Below the pieces are notes generated by a model. That model was not told the origin of the DNA. It worked only from the letters and a program-made list of their open reading frames with translations, and did not search any database. Made by a program: the position numbers and the translations under genes. A DNA stretch of 64,000 bases from Akebia trifoliata (taxonomy: Eukaryota > Streptophyta > Magnoliopsida > Ranunculales > Lardizabalaceae), in contig CM030717.1 of NCBI GenBank assembly GCA_017979445.1, forward strand, positions 15,921,288-15,985,287, in the 5' to 3' direction. Position 1 is the first letter of the stretch. Every line of letters starts with the position of its first letter. Shown piece by piece: positions 55,330 through 64,000 of the stretch.

Positions 55330-55912
55330 ACCTTGAATCAAGCCTAAAAATATATATATATATTTTTTTAATATGAGTTTTTTCATGAAATTTAGTGCAG
55401 TACTGGTGGTTGATTGCCAATGTGTTAATACACATGTTGGGTCCATCACCTTGTGGCATCCAAAAACATGATCCAATGCCAAGGTTGTAGACAAAGAAAT
55501 TCCAAGAACTTTGAAAAAAAAATATTTTAGAAAAAGATTATTTTTAATCGTTAAATTTTAATTTTAAATTCGGGTGTCTTTATTAGTCCCATCCATTTCA
55601 AAACCTCGGATCAAGTCCAAAAACTATATTATTATTATTTTTAATCTGAGTTTTTACAATGAAACCCGAAGGACTGTGTTGTTGGATTGACAATGTAGTG
55701 ATATATTTTGACTGAACGACCCTTGTAAGATGTGAAATCTTCTAAAGTTAGTGAGGCTAGTTTGACTCTTTACAAACGTGTAAGAGAGGGTCTAACTCAC
55801 ACAGCCATGAGACACGAAGAGGGAAGGTTCTTTTTTTAAAACAAAAAAAAACAAACGTGCGAGGGAAGGAAAGAGAGAGAGAGAAAGAGTGTGCAACATT
55901 GTCAAATAGAAT
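55330..55912. other. Gene-free spacer
   Basis: AT-rich with a GA-rich stretch near 55860-55890. Ends at the left LTR border of Tat element 2, whose adjacent five bases are AGAAT. Confidence 0.4.
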
Positions 55913-56499
55913 TGTGGGGTTTTTGTAGGTCTCCAAAGCACGAGTCTCTAAATGAGATTGGATGGTGGGGAATATTATTTCTGTAGATGCACGAAATGGC
56001 TCTACACTTTCCCTCTCTTTAAGCTCGGGGGACCTGCAAAACAGCCCACTCCGACGATCAAGTTAGCCAAATTGATCAGTGTAGTGTGTTTAGAGAAGGA
56101 GCATTCGAACCTCTTTTACTCGAAGTTTTCTTCCTTATATAGGCGTTTATCTGGTTCGATTTCTGTGCCATCCTTTGAAGTGACCTTGGGCAGTTAACCC
56201 ACTCCCTGACATGTCAGCTGCAGGAGTTGTTGCAACTGCCCCATCACTTCTGAGAAAGTCAGAGTTGGCCTGACATGACGTGGGTTGTTAGGGCTGGCTG
56301 TCTATTGCTGGCACGCCTGTCAGGCTTGTCATACCGATCTAAGAGGCAGTTGCCCGGACCGCTTCACTGGCTGATGGCCTAGCTCCGAGCTTCGAATACA
56401 AGCATTCGTCGGGGTTAATAAACCGAGCCACAACCTCAAAATCATTAATCTTGGTCCCTGATCGAGCCACGTGTCCGTGCTCAAGAATTTTCCCCCACA
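55913..56499 (-). repeat. 3' LTR of Tat element 2
   Basis: 587 bp, bounded by TGTGGGG at the left and CCCCACA at the right (TG...CA on the - strand). Identified by these inverted ends and by the adjoining polypurine tract. No second copy is in the window for comparison. Confidence 0.75.
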
Positions 56500-56515
56500 A
56501 TACCCCCTCCCGAGG
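56500..56515 (-). other. Polypurine tract of Tat element 2
   Basis: On the - strand CTCGGGAGGGGGTAT immediately precedes the LTR start TGTGGGGGAAAA. Confidence 0.75.
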
Positions 56516-56872
56516 GCTCGAGCATAATGATCGGGTACTCGGGAATACTAATAATTAATTAGGAAACCGACACGTGGGTGTCTGTCATTGGGTCTCAGCT
56601 AAGATTAATGATATCTTTATGGCGAATCGTTACTTAGCTTTCTCACTTTTCGAGGGCGGCGGTCGGTTGGGCTATTATCGCAGTTCGCGCCTTGTCTGTT
56701 GGTTTAAACGGCGCAATTATTACAGAGTACACGTGGCGCCCGGTTAATGGCTCGATCCATGTGCGGATTTCGAACGGTCATATCGGATCTTCCAGCAATT
56801 AATGTCTCATCATTATGGCTTAAGAGGCCCCAGCCGTTGATTTCGATCGCGCATCTCTAGGCTTCTCAGGCC

Positions 56873-56878
56873 TATAAA
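56873..56878 (+). promoter_or_regulatory. TATA box of the antisense gene in Tat element 2
   Basis: TATAAA within CCTATAAATG, about 255 bp upstream of the ATG at 57133. A CT-rich stretch follows, as in plant leader sequences. It suggests the antisense gene is transcribed from its own promoter inside the element. The 84-aa frame starting at 56878 overlaps the box and cannot be on that transcript. Confidence 0.5.
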
Positions 56879-57132
56879 TGCCCAATCCATTCCTCATTTT
56901 CATTTTCACTCTCACTTGCCTTGCCGTTACTCCGCCCAATCGTTCTCTCGCAGCCCTTCAGCCTTTTCGTACGTTTCTGATAGTGCCTCCGCTGCGCCAT
57001 CGCTGTGCCATTCCGCCAATCGCTGTCCAGGGACCAGGAGTTACTAACCTTCCTCTCAGAAAGACGCAGCGTAGAGGTAACCCGGTCAAGGTCCCTCCTC
57101 TCTCCTCTGCCCCTTCACCTTCTCTCTTCTAA

Positions 57133-58933
57133 ATGGCCAAGGGGAAAACCTATTCCCCTGCTCGCCCTCCACTGGACACCGTCCGGGATACTTTCGGTAT
57201 CCCTAGCGGCGTGAGTCTGTCCTATGTGGACGAGACTTCTGTCCAGCGCGAATGCCCCCCAGATACCTTGGTGGTATACTGGGGGCAGTTGAAGGCTGGC
57301 CTCCGAGTTCCCCTTAGTAGGTTAACTCGAGAGGTCCTGAACTTCTTTAGGAGGGCTCCAGGCCAGATGAGCGGGAACTTCTTCCGCCTCATCCATGCCT
57401 TCGAGCTAATGAATGAGAGGCTGGATGAAGGTCTGCAACTCGGCCTAGCGGATATTAGGGCCCAGTTTGCCCTTAAAAAATGCCCGAGTAGGCCGGGCTT
57501 CTTCTACCTTTCCAAGAGGAGAGGGAAGCCGTCCTTGATCGAGCTTCCCGACTCAGATAAGGAATGGTTTTTATTCCCCATTAAGCTGTCCGGGCAGTGG
57601 GAGAGCGCTCCCGGGGATGAGCTCCCTCCCTTGACGCACCATTCCTTCAATCCTCATGGTGAGTCTCGTTCTGTTCCCATTATCCAGCTTTTTATAATCT
57701 GTATTTATTAGGCTCCCGGAACTAACTTCTCTTCGCTATGTCCGCAGGTCCTAGCAAGGACAAGTTTCCTGGGGAATCGGTGGTGATAACGCACTTGTTA
57801 TCGAACCCCGACCTTTTCAGCTACGTTGCCGAGCTTCTACCACCACCACTCCGCCCTTCGTCCATGGCTCTTCAGTCCAAGCGTCCTCCACCAGTCCTGG
57901 GATCCGATTCCGAGGATGAGGTTGCGGAAGTGGCGCCCACCCTACCTACCGAGGCCCCGAGGGTGGGTGGCTTTGCTTTCGAAGAAGAAGAAGATCACCG
58001 GCCTCTTCTCAAGAGGCTGAGGAGGGGGCCTCATCCTTCTAGGTCCCCAGCGCCAGCGCCGGTGCTGCAACTTCCTCCACCTCCCGCCGCCGATGAAGCA
58101 GGCCATCCAGCCGAGCCATCGCACACGTCCTCGGCTGGATCGGCCCGAAGAGAGAATCAGCCTCTTCCTACCCCCTGGATGGTACGTCCATCAGTCAGGG
58201 GAAGGCCGGTGTCGGATAGGGACTCGGTCTTATCCGACCCGGCCGTAGCTAGGGCTATTTTTGATGCCTCCGCGCTTCCGCGGGACGTTGAAAAAGTACG
58301 CCGCAGTTTTGTTGGTGACTCGGCAAAATTCTGCAACGAAGCGTTCCGAGCTTTGGCTATGGTAAGCCTCTTACTTTACCTTGATATTACTTTTTTGTGT
58401 TCGTACGCCTCTAACGCTCCTCTTTTTCTTCCTGTTAGGCCCAACATGCCATGGCCAAACTTGTCGAGGCTAGCGACACCTCCGCGCAAGACCTCAAATC
58501 TGCGGAGGGCCGCACAACTCAGCTCCAGGCTGAGAGGGACATGGTTGCGGCCAGCTCCCAAAAACTCCAACAAAACTTGGATAGCGCACTATCCGAGCTG
58601 GAGCAGAATAAGGATCGCCTGGCTTTGGCTGAGGGGAAGATTTCATCATTAGAGGAACTAATCAAAGCGAAGGAGGCGGAGCAAGAGAGAGCTCTTCAGG
58701 ACCAGCTCAACTCCCTCCAGGCCCAGCTTGACTCCTCGGAGGAGGCCTGGGAAGCGGCCTACAACAAACTGAAGGCAAAGCTGAGGAGAACCGAGGCGGC
58801 TGCAAAAAAGCCGGAGGTGATCCCAGAGGTGGCAGTGGCCGCGGTCCCCGACCTTCCCGCCAATCATTCGACTGCTCCTGCCGAGAGTCAAGCCCCCGAT
58901 GAAACCGAAGTCGCGCCCGAAGTAGATACCTAG
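57133..58933 (+). CDS. Antisense additional ORF of Tat element 2 (gypsy-type transposon protein), three exons, 544 aa
   Basis: Opposite in orientation to the element's pol. Exons 57133-57658, 57748-58361 and 58439-58933 join with consistent phases. Introns of 89 and 77 bp have GTGAGT/GTAAGC donors and GCAG/TTAG acceptors. Total 1635 nt including the stop. Residues about 45-110 (VVYWGQLKAGLRVPLSRLTR, then VLNFFRRAPGQM and FFRLIHAFELMNE) match the putative gypsy-type transposon domain (Transposase_28 type) of extra ORFs in Tat elements. A proline-rich acidic middle (about 200-320) has a RRGPHPSR-like basic patch. A long coiled coil lies near 390-500, then an acidic tail. The function is unknown; nucleic-acid or protein binding is a guess. 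Confidence 0.85.
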
Positions 58934-59218
58934 CTTTTCTCTTGTAGTCGTTCGTTTTTTTTTGTTAGCACAATTTTGTAACAGTGTGTAATTCCGACAT
59001 ATATATATATATATATTTTCCGTTGACTCTTGTGCTTCCCTTCTTGCTTTCTCTTCTTTCTTTCCTTTTTCTTTTATGTTAAGGCATATTGCTTAAAAAA
59101 AAACAAACGAAATAGCTTAGTATACCTAAGTCCTTAGGTTCGATCATAAGATTTTTCCATGGATTTGATGCTAGCAAAGAACCGGGGCTCCGATTCCGAA
59201 CTAGACTCCATAGTTTAT
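58934..59218. other. Intergenic part of Tat element 2 with (TA)n
   Basis: A TA microsatellite at about 58998-59018 and T-rich sequence follow the antisense gene and probably hold its 3' UTR. Confidence 0.5.
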
Positions 59219-59690
59219 CTTGGCTCCCGTATAGGAGCTAAAGCTTTTCCTTCAGACCAACTCCCCAATTGGACTTGGTCCCCGTGGTGGGACCAAGGCT
59301 TTTCCTTCAATCCAACTCCTCAGTTGGGCTCGGCTCCTATGGAGGGGCCGAGGCTTTTCCTTAGACCAACTCCCCAGTTGGGCTTGGTCCCCGTGGTGGG
59401 ACCAAGGCTTTTCCTTCAAACCAACTCCTCAGTTGGGCTCGGCTCCTATGGAGGGGCCGAGACTTTTCCTTAGACCAACTCCCCAGTTGGGCTTGGTCCC
59501 CGTGGTGGGACCAAGGCTTTTCCTTCAAACCAACTCCTCAGTTGGGCTCGGCTCCTATGGAGGGACCGAGGCTTTTCCTTAGACCAACTCCCCAGTTGGG
59601 CTTGGTCCCCATGGTGGGACCAAGGCTTTTCCTTCAAACCAACTCCTCAGTTGGGCTCGGCTCCTATGGAGGGGCCGAGGCTTTTCCTTA
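59219..59690 (-). repeat. 109-bp tandem array of covarying hairpins in Tat element 2
   Basis: Just over four copies of a 109-bp unit made of two related halves. Half one has CTTGGTCCC ... GGGACCAAG, half two CTCGGCTCC ... GGGGCCGAG. Each is followed by GCTTTTCCTT and a mini-hairpin CAACTCC-CAGTTG. Between halves, two paired positions change on both sides (T-A to C-G), so pairing is kept. Lies between the 3' ends of pol (- strand) and the antisense gene (+ strand). The 104-aa frame at 59159-59473 follows from the repeat. Confidence 0.9.
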
Positions 59691-59719
59691 GATAGCAGGG
59701 CTGTTGAGCAAAGATGACT

Positions 59720-62700
59720 TTATTGATAGTATTTCTTTAAATTGAATACATTCCATGGTGATTGAATTTCATCACCGGTCGGAGTCTCCAAGTAGTAAGC
59801 GCCGTTTTCCCCGACTTTTCGCACCATATACGGTCCTTCCCAGTTGCAGCCGAGCTTCCCACTATTAATTTCCTTGGTATTAGAAAATACTTTTCGTAAC
59901 ACCATATCGCCGACTCTGAATTCCCTACGATGTACCTTCCGGTCATAAGACCTCTTTAACACCTGCTGGTACCGTGCCAATCTCTCTAAGACTCTCTCCC
60001 GGGTTTCATCCAACCAATCCAAATTCCGAGCTACCATTTCGTCGTTGAATTCTGTCTCGGCCACTAGCGTCCTTGTAGTAGGAACCTGTATCTCGGTTGG
60101 AATTGCAGCTTCTGTTCCATAGGTTAGTGCGAACGGACTGAAACCTGTCGCCCTTCTTGCCGTGGTCCGGTACGCCCATAGGACGCTGTGCAACTCGTCC
60201 ACCCATCTTCCCTTATGTTCTGCCAGCTTCTTCTTTAAGTTCCCGAGGATTGTCTTGTTGGATGCCTCAGCTTGGCCATTTCCTTGTGGATATCTCGGCG
60301 ATGATTGCAGCGACCGGATCCCGTATTCCTTGAAGTACGACTGCACGCGATTGCCTTTGAACTGCGTTCCGTTGTCTGAGATCAGTGCATAAGGGATCCC
60401 AAAGCGCGTTATGATGTGTTCCCATGTGAACTTAATAACTTCCTCCTCCCGAATCCGCGTAAGGGGAACAGCTTCCACCCATTTAGTAAAATAATCCGTG
60501 GCTACTAGGATGAATAGCTTGCCCCCCTTTCCCCGAGGCAGAGGTCCCACAATGTCCATTCCCCATATCGAGAACGGCCAGGGTGATTTCATAGGATGGA
60601 GTTCACTGGCTGGCTGCAGATGCATGGGGGCATGTTTTTGGCATTGATCACAGGTCCTCACATACCTCTTACAGTCTTCCTGCATCCTTGGCCAGAAGTA
60701 GCCCTGAGTGATAATCTTGTTGGCGAGCGACCGTCCTCCCGAATGATTACCGCAGATTCCCTCGTGGATTTCCGCCATTATGAGCTCAGACTCTTCCTTA
60801 GAAAGGCACTTAAGAAGTGGTCCCCCGAAAGACATTCTATACAGCTCCTCCCCAACGAGAGTGTACTTTCCGACCTGCCGAAGCAATTTTTTGGCCTCCC
60901 CTCTGTCTGCTGGCAGAACCTTTGAGCGCAGATACTGAGTGAATTCTTCTATCCATCCCGACGTTCTTTCGGCCTGTGCGCACTCCCTCTCTTCATGTTC
61001 GATGCTTGCTCTAGGCAGGTATTCCACCGGTAAAGATCGTCCCTCCGTCTCTCCTAGCATTGAGGCGATGTAAGCCAACGAGTCCGCATGCCTGTTCTCA
61101 TCCCTGGGTATCTGGCATATCTCCACTTGGTCGAACTTCTCAATCTCCCGTTTAACTGAGATCAGGTATTTCGCCATGCGTTCGTCCTTTGCTTCAAATT
61201 TCCCGTTGCACTGGTTTGCTATAAGTTGGGAGTCGGTACATAGCTTTACCCGGCCGATTTTCAACTCGCTTGCCATCCTCAACCCGTGGATAACTGCCTC
61301 GTACTCAGCTTCATTATTTGATGCCCCATACCCGAGTTTGATGACTTTTTCCAATCTATCATTGCTCGGTGTTACAATTACTATTCCCACCCCCGAGCCT
61401 GAGTAGTTTGACGATCCATCGACAAAAATTCTCCATCCTGCCTGCTTGTCCCATAGCTCCACTTCTTCCGTCCCTTCGTCTTCATTTTCCAACTCTTCCC
61501 AGTTCGGATCCTCAATCGGGAAATCCGCAAGGAAATCTGCCAATACCTGCCCCTTTATTGCTGTCCGGGACTCAAATTGTAAGTCGTACTCTCCGAGGAT
61601 TACAGCCCACCTCGCCATCCTCCTTGACTTTTCGGATCTGTGCATCATCTCTTTCAGCGGGGTGTCCGTCACAACTCGGATGCGGTGGGAAAGGAAGTAG
61701 GGCCTGAGCTTGTGTGCCGAGTAAACGAGCGACAATCCCACCTTCTCCGTCCTGGTGTACTTAACCTCCGATACGCCCAATGTTTTGCTAACGTAATAAA
61801 TAGGATATTCCCGTCCCATTTCAACTTTGAAAAGAACTGAGCTTACCGATGATGGACTGGTCGCCAGATAAATCCCCAGCTCCTCTCCTTCTTCCGGAGA
61901 GCTAAGGATCGGTGGCTGCCCCAAATACCTCTTTAGGTCGCTAAAGGCTACCTCGCACTCCGTACTCCATGCAAAATTCTTCTCCTTCTGCAATAACGCG
62001 AAGAGCGGGCGGCATCGATCGGATACCCTGGAGATAAACCTGTTCAGCGCAGCTATTCTCCCTGCCAACTTCTGCACCTGCTTTTGGTTAGCGGGGCTCG
62101 GCATTTCTACCAACGCCCGGATCTGGTCTGGATTTGCCTCGATACCTCTCCTGGTGATAATGTGCCCGAGGAATTTCCCAGAGGAAACGGCGAAGACACA
62201 CTTCTTCGGATTCAACTTCATTTTGAAACTCCTCAGCCGGTCAAATGTTTGCTTAAGGTCTGCCAGATGGTCTCCCGCTCTCTTGCTTTTTACCAACAGA
62301 TCGTCGATATATACCTCCACAATCTTCCCGATCAATCCTTCGAACATTTTTGTCACGAGTCTCTGGTAGGTTGCCCCGGCATTTCTCAAACCGAACGGCA
62401 TAACTTTAAAACAGAACAGCCCTTGCTCGGTGATGAACGATGTTCGTTCCTGGTCTTCCTCTGCTAGGGGGATCTGGTTATACCCCGAATATCCGTCCAT
62501 AAACGACATTCTCTCATGTCCAGCAGTGGCATCGACCAACCTATCAATCCGTGGAAGCGGGAAGCTATCCTTTGGGCACGCCTTATTCAGGTTCGTGAAG
62601 TCAATGCACACTCTCACCCTTCCATCCTTCTTCGGCACTGCTACTATGTTCGCTATCCATTCTGGGTACTCTACTTCCCTGATAAACCCGGCCTTCAAAA

Positions 62701-63013
62701 GCTTTTCGATTTCCTCATTCACCCCCTGCCTGAGGCGCGGCGACAGCCTCCGTGGCTTCTGCCTAATAGGTCGGAAGCTTTCATCAACATTTAATCTATG
62801 ACACGCCACCGACGGGTCTATCCCAGGCATGTCCTCCAATGACCATGCGAATACATCCTTGTTTGCCCTTAGAAGTTGGAGTAGTGCTGCCCTCTCCTCC
62901 TGCAACATCGTGGTACCAACGCTAACTATCTGTCCTCCATCGCCCCCGAGATCCACGGCTTCGACTTCCTCAACTGTTACTCGCTGCTCGCGCAGCGGCT
63001 GCTTCTGTAATTG
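59720..63013 (-). CDS. Tat element 2 pol: reverse transcriptase, two RNase H domains, integrase
   Basis: The frame is open from the codon after the UAG at 63014-63016. The first ATG is at 62956 (1078 codons from there). Numbered from that ATG: reverse transcriptase with VPKKDGRVRVCIDFTNLNKA, MSFMDGYSGYNQI and catalytic YIDD at 216-219; first RNase H about 370-470; second, archaeal-type RNase H from WRIFVDGSSNYSGSG to ADSLAYIASM; integrase zinc finger HEGICGNH...CDQCQ; core residues in WGMDIVG, ISDNGTQF and GQAEASNKT; C-terminus NVFNLKKYYQ. No stop or frameshift. It probably needs readthrough of the UAG to be made as a gag-pol fusion. Confidence 0.95.
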   Translation of the reverse strand, partial: QLQKQPLREQRVTVEEVEAVDLGGDGGQIVSVGTTMLQEERAALLQLLRANKDVFAWSLEDMPGIDPSVACHRLNVDESFRPIRQKPRRLSPRLRQGVNEEIEKLLKAGFIREVEYPEWIANIVAVPKKDGRVRVCIDFTNLNKACPKDSFPLPRIDRLVDATAGHERMSFMDGYSGYNQIPLAEEDQERTSFITEQGLFCFKVMPFGLRNAGATYQRLVTKMFEGLIGKIVEVYIDDLLVKSKRAGDHLADLKQTFDRLRSFKMKLNPKKCVFAVSSGKFLGHIITRRGIEANPDQIRALVEMPSPANQKQVQKLAGRIAALNRFISRVSDRCRPLFALLQKEKNFAWSTECEVAFSDLKRYLGQPPILSSPEEGEELGIYLATSPSSVSSVLFKVEMGREYPIYYVSKTLGVSEVKYTRTEKVGLSLVYSAHKLRPYFLSHRIRVVTDTPLKEMMHRSEKSRRMARWAVILGEYDLQFESRTAIKGQVLADFLADFPIEDPNWEELENEDEGTEEVELWDKQAGWRIFVDGSSNYSGSGVGIVIVTPSNDRLEKVIKLGYGASNNEAEYEAVIHGLRMASELKIGRVKLCTDSQLIANQCNGKFEAKDERMAKYLISVKREIEKFDQVEICQIPRDENRHADSLAYIASMLGETEGRSLPVEYLPRASIEHEERECAQAERTSGWIEEFTQYLRSKVLPADRGEAKKLLRQVGKYTLVGEELYRMSFGGPLLKCLSKEESELIMAEIHEGICGNHSGGRSLANKIITQGYFWPRMQEDCKRYVRTCDQCQKHAPMHLQPASELHPMKSPWPFSIWGMDIVGPLPRGKGGKLFILVATDYFTKWVEAVPLTRIREEEVIKFTWEHIITRFGIPYALISDNGTQFKGNRVQSYFKEYGIRSLQSSPRYPQGNGQAEASNKTILGNLKKKLAEHKGRWVDELHSVLWAYRTTARRATGFSPFALTYGTEAAIPTEIQVPTTRTLVAETEFNDEMVARNLDWLDETRERVLERLARYQQVLKRSYDRKVHRREFRVGDMVLRKVFSNTKEINSGKLGCNWEGPYMVRKVGENGAYYLETPTGDEIQSPWNVFNLKKYYQ

Positions 63014-63016
63014 CTA
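63008..63016 (-). promoter_or_regulatory. Candidate readthrough signal UAG CAA UUA between PR and RT
   Basis: On the - strand the gag-PR frame ends in TAG followed by CAATTA, and pol continues in the same frame. CAATTA fits the CARYYA consensus that makes UAG leaky in tobamoviruses. No other stop separates gag-PR and pol. Confidence 0.7.
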
Positions 63017-64000
63017 CGAAGATTCATTAACAGTTGGAGTTACCTTTCTCTTCTTCGGTGGGACGGCCTCAGGGCCTCGGTCTTGCTTCAAAGCCAGGTG
63101 AAAACACCTCTGCGCCATCTCCTGATCTCCCCTGATTTCCATTATTCCTTCCTTACCCGGGAAACGAATAACTTGATGATAGGTAGACGGGACTGCTTCC
63201 ATCTCGTGTATCCATCTCCGGCCCAAGATCGCGTTATAAGCCGAGTCTGCATCTATTACCACAAATCTTGTCATTACCACTTTAGACCCTGCTGAGATCG
63301 GGAGTGTGATTTCTCCTACCGAACTGCTAGCGGCACCGTTGAACCCATAGACGAGGGTCGGCGTTGGCTCCAAACTACCTGAAACCCCCATTCTCTTAGC
63401 CGCGCTTAGGAAGAGAATGTCCACCGCGCTCCCCGAATCCACAAGTATTCTTCGGAGCTCGACGTTTCCCACTGGGAGCGCGATTACTAACGCGTCCTGA
63501 TGGGGCCCTGCCGTCCCCCTTAGGTCACTCTCTGTGAATACGATTGCCCGGGGATCTGCTCCGTGGTTTGTCGTTCCAACTACCCGTACTCCCGACGCCA
63601 CACTGTTAACCCCGACCATATGCTGGATCTTTTTTACTTTCTCTCGAATCTCCCGCCTAGACGGCACTTCGGCCCCTAATAATCCTGTGATGGTATGAAC
63701 TATCCTGCGCTCTTCCGTCTCTCGACGCCCCCCTTTAGCTGGCCTTCTTTGCTCGGGCTTTCGCTCAGCTCTCTCGGTAGTCTCCTCTCTTCTCCTTCCT
63801 CCCGCGGAAACATAACCTTTGAGCTTCCCTGCTTCGATCATATCCTGGATGATATGGCGCAGCCTGTAGCAGTCCTCAGTAGGGTGATCCTCAGCCTCAT
63901 GATACTCGCAGAATGGTTTTCCGGGTTTCCCCTTATACCCCCGTGGCGGCTGAACGAAATCGGGCTCCCCCTTATGTGCCTCAGTATCACGGATAGTTTT
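63014..64000 (-). CDS. Tat element 2 gag C-terminus and protease (5' end outside window)
   Basis: An open frame enters at 64000 and ends at the UAG. Near the edge lies a zinc-knuckle-like motif CEYHEAEDHPTEDC (about 63870-63915; last spacing as in many plant gypsy gags, with His in the second ligand place). Next come a basic, arginine/glutamate-rich linker and a retropepsin with active site RILVDSGSAVDILF and the flap-to-end block AILGRRWIHEMEAVPS. The C-terminus PPKKRKVTPTVNESS contains PKKRKV, identical to the classical monopartite nuclear localisation motif. The 275-codon count from the internal ATG at 63841 understates the protein. Confidence 0.9.
   Translation of the reverse strand, partial: KTIRDTEAHKGEPDFVQPPRGYKGKPGKPFCEYHEAEDHPTEDCYRLRHIIQDMIEAGKLKGYVSAGGRRREETTERAERKPEQRRPAKGGRRETEERRIVHTITGLLGAEVPSRREIREKVKKIQHMVGVNSVASGVRVVGTTNHGADPRAIVFTESDLRGTAGPHQDALVIALPVGNVELRRILVDSGSAVDILFLSAAKRMGVSGSLEPTPTLVYGFNGAASSSVGEITLPISAGSKVVMTRFVVIDADSAYNAILGRRWIHEMEAVPSTYHQVIRFPGKEGIMEIRGDQEMAQRCFHLALKQDRGPEAVPPKKRKVTPTVNESS

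Larger units (their letters stand above)
55913..64000 (-). mobile_element. Tat-lineage Ty3/gypsy element 2, 3' part (5' end outside window)
   Basis: Runs on the - strand from gag-PR at the right window edge to its 3' LTR at the left. The order is gag-PR, in-frame UAG, RT-RNase H-archaeal-type RNase H-integrase, 109-bp hairpin repeats, antisense three-exon gene, polypurine tract, 3' LTR. Its GC-rich coding regions contrast with the AT-rich surroundings. The 5' LTR and target duplication (expected AGAAT) should lie beyond 64000. The coding frames are unbroken except for the UAG, so the element may be young. Confidence 0.92.

Overview
The window is nuclear DNA of a flowering plant. It carries spliced GDSL-type esterase/lipase genes of the plant-specific EXL-like kind, plant Ty1/copia and Ty3/gypsy (Tat lineage) retrotransposons, plant MITEs and AT-rich spacers. 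The species cannot be read from the sequence.

Layout. 1-6.7 kb holds the last exon of an unidentified + strand gene, then relics: an intron-containing fragment of a UPF0183/PHAF1-like gene (- strand), an L1-type LINE tail, and a fragment of glucosidase II alpha (- strand). 6.7-11.3 kb is a probable Tat LTR remnant and a decayed copia pol with a Tourist-like MITE in its 3' part. 11.7-14.2 kb is GDSL gene 1 (- strand, three exons, 350 aa). About 16.06-46.2 kb is a nested transposon complex. An old copia element (A) was hit in its 5' LTR by an 848-bp foldback MULE (9-bp target duplication), in its integrase region by a 17.7-kb Tat/Ogre-like element (19770-37495, target duplication CATTC), and downstream of that by a second copia element (B, 38161-43419, target duplication GATTC). 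46.7-50.2 kb is GDSL gene 2 (349 aa), a paralogue of gene 1 with the same exon sizes. Similarity continues into both flanks, so the two genes are a tandem duplication pushed apart by the nest. 50.3-55.9 kb is gene-free with several foldback elements. 55.9 kb to the end is the 3' part of a second Tat element on the - strand, cut by the window edge.

How the parts work together. The two GDSL genes look functional: all catalytic residues and splice sites are present. The Tat element at 19.8-37.5 kb has LTRs of equal length (1681 bp) that differ at about 14 positions by eye, so it is the youngest insertion. Its gag-PR-(G-patch)-RT-RNaseH-aRNH-integrase is continuous apart from single-base frame breaks. 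The second Tat element reads gag-PR, a UAG stop in a tobamovirus-type leaky context (UAG CAA UUA), then RT-RNaseH-aRNH-integrase in the same frame. It also carries an oppositely oriented three-exon gene with its own TATA box between pol and the 3' LTR.

The least ordinary signal is in the non-coding parts of both Tat elements. Element 1 has three consecutive arrays of short tandem repeats in the leader between primer-binding site and gag. Element 2 has one 109-bp array downstream of pol. Every repeat unit forms one or more short stem-loops, and changes between copies often keep the pairing (compensatory or G-U). This suggests selection for RNA structure. Counts and identities were made by eye, without alignment software.
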